Assembly: GCA_027924645.1 (NCBI GenBank)
Contig: BSBN01000445.1
Span: 1,860,001 to 1,924,000 of the forward strand
Reading direction: 5' to 3'
Source: Cunninghamia lanceolata
Lineage: Eukaryota; Streptophyta; Pinopsida; Cupressales; Cupressaceae
DNA length: 64,000 nucleotides
Made by a program: the position numbers and the translations under genes. How positions within the stretch are numbered: position 1 is the first letter of the stretch; each line of letters starts with the position of its first letter. Positions 57,403-64,000 of this stretch are shown in pieces. Below the pieces are notes generated by a model, which saw only the letters and a program-made list of their open reading frames with translations, searched no databases and had not been told where the DNA came from.

Positions 57403-57930
57403 AAGTGTAAAGGATTCATGTGTATGTTTAAAAATGCAAAGATGAGGATGTTTATGTTGTGAGACTACGAAGGTGATATGTATTGTGCTTCATTGGAACT
57501 AAACTCCGGCATGTTGTAGATGCTGTCATATTAGTTCATGGCAGTGATCCATTTTGGTAGTGAGCCCTTTTGGCAGTGAGCTCTTTTGGAAATGAGCCTA
57601 TTGTAGTGAGCATTTCTTTGGACAGTGAGTCCTTAGGTAGTGAGCCCTTTGGTAGTGAGCCTCTTTGTAATTCGTTATTGATACTACTATATATTGTGAG
57701 CTAATCCTCACCATGGTTTTTCCCTTTTAGGGTTTTCCACATAAAAATTTGGTGTTCTCTTGTGCATGGTGTTGATGTGATTAAGTATTTGTTATTTGTT
57801 TTTCATGTTTAATCTTCATAACAGAATTAGGGTTTAAGTGAATTCATGCGGATGTGATTATTTTTGTGAGGGTTTAAAGTTTTTGATACAAATGATTCAC
57901 CCCCCTCTCAATTGTCTCGTGCATTCAACA
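57403..57930 (+). repeat. Element D 3' LTR, last piece
   Basis: Completes the D LTR after J. It has eight AGTGAGC-like words between 57540 and 57665, the bulged hairpin at 57711-57741, a CACCCCCCTCTC stretch and the end GCATTCAACA. Confidence 0.88.
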
Positions 57931-58405
57931 ACATCTTCTTAACATTATCATGCCTCAAGAAGATATATTTAAGAGTAGGGGAATAATTGCTAGATTAGAC
58001 CTTGGGATCTGGCTTCTTCTATGTCTGCTGCCCTCTAGTAAACACCACACAATTGGTGTTGTCCAACTCAATATATACATCTTCTCCAGCCTCAGAATTT
58101 GACTCATACTCAATAAAATTGACATTGGCATCACCAGATTGAGAAGGTTCTTCTACATATGGTTCCTATGTGTGCTCATTCATGGAGAGTATCTGCATGA
58201 ACTTGACCATCTCCGAGCAAGATGCACCATCATGATCTATAGTTAAATGGAAGTTACACACCATATGATTGCTTTTTCTCATAGGGGGGAATTTTCAATA
58301 GCCAATCTTTGAGTAGGACCGGGTAGAGGTAGGGATCTATTATAATTCCCCTAGGGACCATGATCTTTCCTTGGTATATCCTGATAGAAAGGCTGTTGAG
58401 AGCCT
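57931..58405 (-). pseudogene. Element M, Ty3/gypsy gag fragment
   Basis: Read on the minus strand: RKDHGP, NYNRSLPLPGPTQRLAIENS, then in another frame CNFHLTIDHDGASCSEMVKF, MQILSMNEH and a linker DVYIELDNTNCVVFTRGQQT. The C-x2-H...H...C pattern and the following acidic linker look like gag of a Ty3/gypsy element just before protease. It is bounded by the D LTR on one side and the F LTR on the other, so it is the oldest layer seen. Confidence 0.6.
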
Positions 58406-59707
58406 TGTTGGCAAGAGACACTGCTCTAATGAAGGATTGCATGTTGTCATTGATGGCAACAAAGTAAAGGGATTCCACTGGCATAACAAAGAGACATTAC
58501 TCTAGAAGACCAACTTGGTTTGTCAACAAGGCACAAAAGTATTCTGGTCTGGAATGCTAAGATGACTAAGTATGAACAATATATAGAGTAAGTGACAAAG
58601 ATTGGCTCAGTATGCCTCCACAGTAGAACATCATTATATGCGGTTTAGATATGTTGTTTATAGCTATTTGATGATGATATGTTCCAATGATCAAGACCTG
58701 ACTTCCTCTGGAAGTCATACTATGAAATGTCTAAGTCTTGGTGAATAGAACTAAGACATGAATAGTGCATAGTGCCTGATAAAAAGGGTCCACATTTCTC
58801 CACAGTTGCATATTTTGTCTTGCGGTTCTGAAGGTATGCTAAGAGGTCAAGAATTAATGTTGGTTATGAATCCTTGAGTCTCTTGTGGTCTGCAATGAGA
58901 GTTTTAGCGTGACAGATGAATTAGGTCAAGCATGTTCTTGAGAGACAAGCCAACAGGCATGTTAGATCTTTATGCAGAGAAGATATATTGTTTAAATTAT
59001 CAATCTAAGTGGTTGTATGATTGGTTCTGACCTATATGAAGATTATTATATGTTGGTTTGGTCCACATTACTATTTGTACACATGATCAAGCTGACAAGG
59101 TAGAATACATTGTATACACACTTCATGTCTAGCTTGCTGACCTAATTATGAAATGAATCTTATTGTAGATATAAATACTCGATGGATTAAGATATTGAAG
59201 TGTGGAGACAAGTGCTATGTGTGTGAATTTGAAGTGTGAAGGATTATGAATAGAGTGCAGAGCCCAAAAAGCAAACAAGGGCAGAATAAATGAAGACCTT
59301 TGAATCTGTGTATTGAACCTTCAATGGAATTGTGATCCAACATATGGTAGATGCATTTACAACAGTTCATCTCCTAGAAGTGAGCCAATATTTCTTCTAT
59401 CTTATATCTTTCTTTCTCTATCAATAGTGAGTCCACCTGTAGTGAGCATTTCTTTAGGTAGTGAGCCTTTTGTAATCTAGTATTTTTATTTTAATATATT
59501 GTGAGCTAACACTCACCGTGGTTTTTCCCTTTTTGGGTTTTCCACGTAAAAATCCTGGTGTCATGTGTTATGTCTTTATGGGTGCTATTCTTATGCTTAT
59601 TCTGCTCTCATGTTATTGATTTTGGAAATTGGATTAATGAACATATTAAGAAGTGGTTTTGTGGAATACTAATTCACCCCCTCCCTTAGTATTCCTTATA
59701 TTCAACA
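58406..59707 (+). repeat. Element F 5' LTR (1302 bp)
   Basis: TGTTGGCAAGAGAC to ATATTCAACA. TATA box TATAAATA at 59170-59177, AGTGAG words 59390-59470, and the best preserved bulged hairpin CGTGG...CCACG at 59517-59546. Primer site TGGTATCAAAC follows. Confidence 0.92.
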
Positions 59708-59708
59708 A

Positions 59709-60730
59709 TTGGTATCAAACAAAGTTCTTTGGAAGAAGCCTAACAACTTGAGGAAGATCTGGGTGAGTTCATTCATGGCAGCCAAAAGATTTGGAAATTT
59801 TTCATATGAAAACAATGTTAAACTAGAAGCATCTCTTATTGATCTTGAAAAGTCAGAAACAAAAATTAGGGATTTGAAGGATAACATACAACAAGTTGAT
59901 GAATGAATTCTAAATCTAAAAGAACAAGTCAAGAAATTCAAAGAAAAATAGAGAGAGGTTAGTGAACAATTGATATCAGCAAATGAAACCCTGGATGATT
60001 TAAAAGTGGAAGTTATAGAAAGAGCTAAAGTAGAAGAAGATCTAAATCTAATGATAAAAAGCAAATTAGAAGAATGTACCAAACTCAAAAAAGAAGTTGT
60101 GAGCCTGAAATCAGACTTGGAAAAAGCTAAGAGCTATGAAGAAAAGTTTAAGATAAGTTTTGCAAAACTTGATGAGATGATTGCTAGTCAAAAGAGTTCT
60201 GGTGACAAGCAAGGTTTGGGATTTGAGAAAGGAGAAAGTTCAAACTTAGATCAGGCAAACACTGTGTTAAAGAAAAACAAAGGCAACCAGTTCAGGAATC
60301 AAAGAAGAAGACCTAGAAGACCTCCGGTTAGACAACCAAATGCTTAAAGGTACCCATGTTTCAATGGCCATTGTTTTAATTGCAATAAGTTTGGTCATAA
60401 AGCTATTCAGTGTAGGAATAGAATAAATCAGAATGTTCCATCATTCTCTGGTCAATGTTTCAATTGCAAGAAAATTGGTCATAGATCAAATGAATGCAAA
60501 AGTCTGGTAAGGAATGGTTTTTACAATGCAAGGAATACTCAACCATTCAATGGAAAGTGTTTTGCATGTAATAGATTTGGACATATGGCTAATCAATGCA
60601 GATCAAATCCAATCAATAGAAGGAATCAAGGACAAAGGAATGTGGTATGATACAATTGGAATAAGTTTGGACATGTTACAAGATTCTATAGAAGCAGAAT
60701 TGTAAAAGGAGATTATCCTACAGAGAAGAG
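59709..60730 (+). pseudogene. Element F gag: coiled coil and CCHC knuckle array
   Basis: Frames 59709-59906 and 59970-60347 give FMAAKRFGNFSYENNVKLEA, a long heptad-rich helix, then KISFAKLDEMIASQKSSGDK and a basic stretch (NQRRRPRRPPVRQPNA). After a stop come three complete knuckles CFNCNKFGHKAIQC, CFNCKKIGHRSNEC, CFACNRFGHMANQC and a fourth ruined one (stop, then YNWNKFGHVTRFY). It is homologous to 11021-12018 of D. Confidence 0.85.
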
Positions 60731-61333
60731 GAAAACAAAACAGAGAGAAGATAAAGGCAAGAACAAGATTGATCTAGTAGAAACCAAGAAGGAAATGAGC
60801 AAGCTCTGGATTAAGAAAGATGTTGATAATATCAAGCATGGATCCACACTAGTTTCTGGTGCAGATACTTCCTCAGGGAAGTAGATTGTGAGCTCTAGCT
60901 CAGGGGGAGCTGCAATGAAAATCTTAATCCACCAGCCAAATAGTTAGTCTTGAGATCCAGCATGAAGATATGTCGTAAAGATTCATATGATAGATCTTTT
61001 GAATGAAATTCTAGAAGAAAAGGATCAAATGTAAAACATTATGAAGCAATCCTAATAGACTACATTTTGTAGAGATGTGTTTGACAACTTTTTAATAGGA
61101 GCACTTATGATTACTAGGTCATCCTTGCGAAAGATAAAAAGGAACCCATTTGACAGATAATTCACTTCGTATTCAACTTTTCAAGCATCCAGGAGAATTA
61201 AAAGCAAGTGCCTGCAGATTTTTTCTAAATAAATTCAAATCAAGTCGATCTGAAGCAAAGAAAAATCCTAATTTGATGGAAAAGGTATTTACAACTTGAA
61301 AACCCTTCTTTGTAGTTTAAATTATTTTGGAAA
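60731..61333 (+). other. Element F inter-ORF region
   Basis: A Lys-rich decayed tail of gag to about 60880 (TKKEMSKLWIKKDVDNIKHG), then CTCAGGGGGAGC at 60900-60911 and noncoding sequence without a clear ORF. No protease motif seen. Confidence 0.6.
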
Positions 61334-61993
61334 ATGTTTACTCCCCAATTGATCAAGATAACAGAAAAGCCCCGCCCTAAGTTCAAGAAACATTTCTTTA
61401 AATCACTAGAAAATGATCCTGTAGGGGCATTCTCAATTACTCCTCATGGAATTATGCACATGGAAGATGTTAGGGCATATATTCATACCAACTTACAGGA
61501 ATATGATCACATGAATCTTGGCAAATTATACTTAGATGAACTAACTACTATTGATGTTGAGTTGAAAGATGAATATAAAGTTCTAGGAGAAAATAAATTG
61601 GACACCTGGTTGGATTTTCCCATGATCCTAAATGATACATGGGTTAAGTTCATTCTAAGCAGGATTTATGATGAGTTTTTATGGCTTGATGAACCATATA
61701 TAATAACTAAAGAAGATATCAAAGTTGTAACTGGTATCAGTTCCTCTGGGAGGATCCCAGGTGAAAAGAAAATAAAGAACACTTTAGGAATGCAACTAAC
61801 AAGAGCCAAATTTGATAAGAAAGCTCTCACAGTAAATGCTATTAAGGATTCAGTTGTTAGATTTGCATCAATGATTATTGGATACAAAGTATACTTTTCC
61901 CACTTGGGAAATTTTGTGTCTGCACTAGCCATATACACAGCTTATGACATGGTCAAAAATAATATGGATTATAACCTATGTGAATTTCTCTAG
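61334..61993 (+). CDS. Element F ORF2, N-terminal domain (219 codons, open)
   Basis: The longest undamaged frame in F. MFTPQLIKITEKPRPKFKKH, then YDHMNLGKLYLDELTTID, WLDFPMILNDTWVKF, DEPYIITKEDIKVVTGISSS, and VYFSHLGNFVSALAIYTAYD. The ITKEDIKVVTGISSSG stretch recalls the plant domain annotated as putative transposon protein (Transposase_32 or plant-mobile-domain-like), but that is a weak impression and I do not assign a function. After a TAG the ORF continues (ELPSLQSIVKLDHTLVATQI). Confidence 0.55.
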   Translation: MFTPQLIKITEKPRPKFKKHFFKSLENDPVGAFSITPHGIMHMEDVRAYIHTNLQEYDHMNLGKLYLDELTTIDVELKDEYKVLGENKLDTWLDFPMILNDTWVKFILSRIYDEFLWLDEPYIITKEDIKVVTGISSSGRIPGEKKIKNTLGMQLTRAKFDKKALTVNAIKDSVVRFASMIIGYKVYFSHLGNFVSALAIYTAYDMVKNNMDYNLCEFL

Positions 61994-63642
61994 AGTGAAT
62001 TAATGGAGAACTTGAAAAGAACAAAAGAGACAAATTATCCCTTCAAATATGGAACCTTGATCAACTGTCTCTTCTATTTCTTGAGAGAGCTACCTAGCTT
62101 GCAAAGCATTGTCAAGCTTGATCACACACTAGTAGCAACTCAAATAAGAAATCACCTATAGAGTTTGGGAAATGCAAATAGACATAATGAAATTTTATGG
62201 GGATACTTCATGAAATTTCAAAAGAAAATGTTATGTAGGGTCCGGATACCTGAAAAGGTAGTGATGAAATATGAAAATGACATTGTATTCATAGTGAACA
62301 AAGACAAATGCTTCATGGAAGACGTGGAACCAAGAATTGCATGGGGTATGAAGTTGCAGAAGATATCCTAATTGAATTAGTTGATAAACTACTAAATAAA
62401 CCAAAAGATCTCAAAGAAGACAGGTTTGGGACATTCAAACAATTATATATGGAATATGAGCATTCAGAGAAAATATATGATGAACAAACAAGTGAGGCAA
62501 AAACCAAAGCAGAAGAATCAAGACCCTTAAATGCTCTGGTGGAATGGAAGTCAAACACTCCAGAAAAAAAAAGATGAGAAAGCTCAAAAGGAAAAACATG
62601 TATCTAGTCCCAAGAAAAGAACAAGGATCTCATCCAGTATAGAAGCCACTACCAAAGTAGAGAAAGAAAATCCAATAGAAGAAAAGAAAGGAAAGAAAGT
62701 TACACTTAGTGATGAACATGCAGCAAGAGACACTACTATAGACCAAATTTCAATTGACTATGCTAGAAATTTTTTAGAAAAATAGCAAAGAGTATAGATC
62801 CTAGATTCACCCAAGACTCTATAAGGACCAATAAATCTGGCTTCTATGTCTCCTATGGAGAAATTCAAAATAGTATCAATCATGCAAGCTAAGGCTTAGG
62901 AAGAAATGTTGAAAACATATATATAGGACAATGAACTCATTGATGAGACATCTAGTATTCTAGAGAAGCTAATGCCCTCATACTAGAAAGATACATGAGT
63001 ATCATCAACTGCTCATCTCAAAAGTCTAATACATTCTGTAAGTACTCATTTTGAATCCTTTGAAAAGTCTGTTGATATTAAGGTTAAAAAGGAATATAAA
63101 GACAAAGATTAGCAATATAAAAAACCAAGTTAGACAGTGACAAAATTCTGTTAGAAAGCAACATCAAGAATATGATAAATGCAATCAAGGAAGCCTGTGA
63201 TATATATATATATATTCTGTCATGGCCTGAAACCACTAAGGAAATAGATGAGAAAGTCAAAAGCATGGAGCTTCAACTCACAAATATTTCCAAGACCTTT
63301 GATCCAACAGTTGACTCAATCAGTAGCATAGAAACACAAGTTGAAAATATTCAAAACAACATAAGTAGTCTGCTCAGTAGACAGGAAGAAATCAAAAACA
63401 AAATGTGTTTTCTGAGAAGGATATTAAGCTTAAAAGTTGAGATCATGGCAAATCTTGCAGTAGAAGCACATGTAGCTTCACAAATTGACACACCTTCTAA
63501 TCTGCAAAAGGCAAAAAAATTAGTCTTTTTGATAAATGGTCACATTCAAATTTTGGAAAGAGCTAAGAAAAGATGCCAGGATGAAGAGATTACACAATTA
63601 AAGATTGTGTATAAGGATATCATCTCACCTACAACTAATTGA
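61994..63642 (+). pseudogene. Element F ORF2, middle and C-terminal coiled-coil part
   Basis: Continues ORF2 with stops and frameshifts (open pieces 62165-62371, 62308-62577, 62531-62785, 63172-63642). A Lys/Glu-rich linker is followed by ILDSPKTL-stop-GPINLASM, SSILEKLMPS, VSTHFESFEKSV, SWPETTKEIDEKVKSMELQL and a final helical segment ending ISPTTN. The C-terminal half is shared with element G ORF2. Confidence 0.65.
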
Positions 63643-63865
63643 GTTGAAGATTGTATGTGTACATATGTGGCAGAGTATGACAGATTTGTAGTTTTGACAC
63701 AATTTTGACTTTTGTACATACACCTTTGCCATTGATGTCAAAGGGGGAGAAGAAGACTAGTAAAAAATTGGGCAAACATCTAAAGAGGAGAAGAAATACA
63801 GAGTAAGGGGGAGCAGACACAAGCATTTTTCACTAAGTGTTGCCATCAATGCCAAAGGGGAAGAT
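63643..63865 (+). promoter_or_regulatory. Element F 3' noncoding region with polypurine tracts
   Basis: CATTGATGTCAAAGGGGGAG at 63732-63751 (secondary tract), a GGGGGAG run near 63808, and the primary AAAGGGGAAGAT ending at 63865. TGTTGCCATCAATGCCAA at 63838-63855 is the inverted partner of 63904-63921 in the LTR. Confidence 0.78.
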
Positions 63866-64000
63866 TGTTGGCAAAATACACTGCTCTAATGAAGTATTGC
63901 ATGTTGTCATTGATGGAAACAAGGTAAAGGGATTCCAATAGCATAACAAAGAGACATTACTCTAGAAGACCAACTTGGTTTGGGAACAAGGCACAAAATT
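63866..64000 (+). repeat. Element F 3' LTR (partial)
   Basis: TGTTGGCAAAATACACTGC onward, matching the start of the 5' LTR at 58406. The rest lies beyond the window. Confidence 0.9.

Larger units (their letters stand above)
58406..64000 (+). mobile_element. Element F, LTR element with gag and extra ORF but no pol (right end outside window)
   Basis: LTRs 58406-59707 and from 63866 onward; the first 135 bases of the two agree at roughly 92 percent by eye. Primer site 59710-59720, polypurine tract 63855-63865. The internal part codes for a coiled-coil gag and a second unknown ORF, and nothing resembling protease, RT or integrase is present. Same family as G. Inserted in element M. Confidence 0.88.

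Noticed and set aside
57931..58484. Minus-strand ORF 58254-58484 as an independent gene
   Set aside because: Its first codons come from the F LTR and the rest is the gypsy gag fragment M read in one of its frames.
59770..60347. Coiled-coil ORF of element F as a host myosin- or kinesin-like gene
   Set aside because: It follows a primer site, ends in CCHC knuckles and matches a module in element D, so it is a gag.

Overview
The window is plant DNA made almost entirely of LTR retrotransposons inserted into one another. I see no intact host gene, rRNA, tRNA or CRISPR array. The evidence is Ty1/copia pol domains, initiator-Met-type primer sites (TGGTATCAGAGC and variants), Tat/Ogre-like Ty3/gypsy protease modules, plant-style TATA boxes in the LTRs, and premature stops that look like loss of methylated cytosine. 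The style (large decayed elements, little else) suggests a large-genome plant, possibly a gymnosperm. That last point is only an impression.

The nesting can be unpicked from LTR ends, target-site duplications (TSDs) and sequence that rejoins across the gaps. The oldest layer (M) is a minus-strand Ty3/gypsy gag fragment at 57931-58405. Copia-type element D inserted into M; D is visible at 9557-12432 plus its 3' LTR in three pieces (12433-13280, 22403-22533, 57403-57930). D's 3' LTR was then hit by H1 (13281-22397, TSD CCTTT) and, 131 bp further on, by J (22534-57397, TSD ATAAT/ATACT). J holds H3 (28643-36535, TSD CCAGA), copia L (37743-44169), copia B (46026-53261, TSD GAATT/GAGTT) and a hAT-like DNA element N (53335-54469). 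D's pol is split by a terminal-inverted-repeat element P (9760-10703). To the left, element G (3' part 6161-9556) sits in D, and copia A (minus strand, 1-6160) sits in G. Element F (58406 to beyond the window end) sits in M.

Four kinds of element are present. (1) A, B and L are Tork-like copia elements with recognisable gag, protease, integrase, RT and RNase H, all broken; D is a chimera that carries a copia pol fragment followed by a gag of the F/G type. (2) F and G carry a coiled-coil gag with up to four CCHC knuckles and a second unrecognised ORF but no visible polymerase. (3) H1 and H3 are Tat/Ogre-like elements with protease only, a conserved 68-nt candidate intron, and 175-bp tandem repeats in the leader. 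(4) J fits the LARD class, with two 4573-bp LTRs around about 3.0 kb of internal sequence and no pol.

The most unusual object is H1. It is one insertion bounded by a 5-bp TSD whose two LTRs face each other, so both outer ends are LTR 5' ends. It also carries a 2.4-kb tandem duplication with a 40-bp inverted scrap at the join. Both features look like template switching during reverse transcription. A second unusual signal is an imperfect 18-bp inverted repeat that spans the polypurine tract and LTR start in all six copia-type 3' ends in the window.
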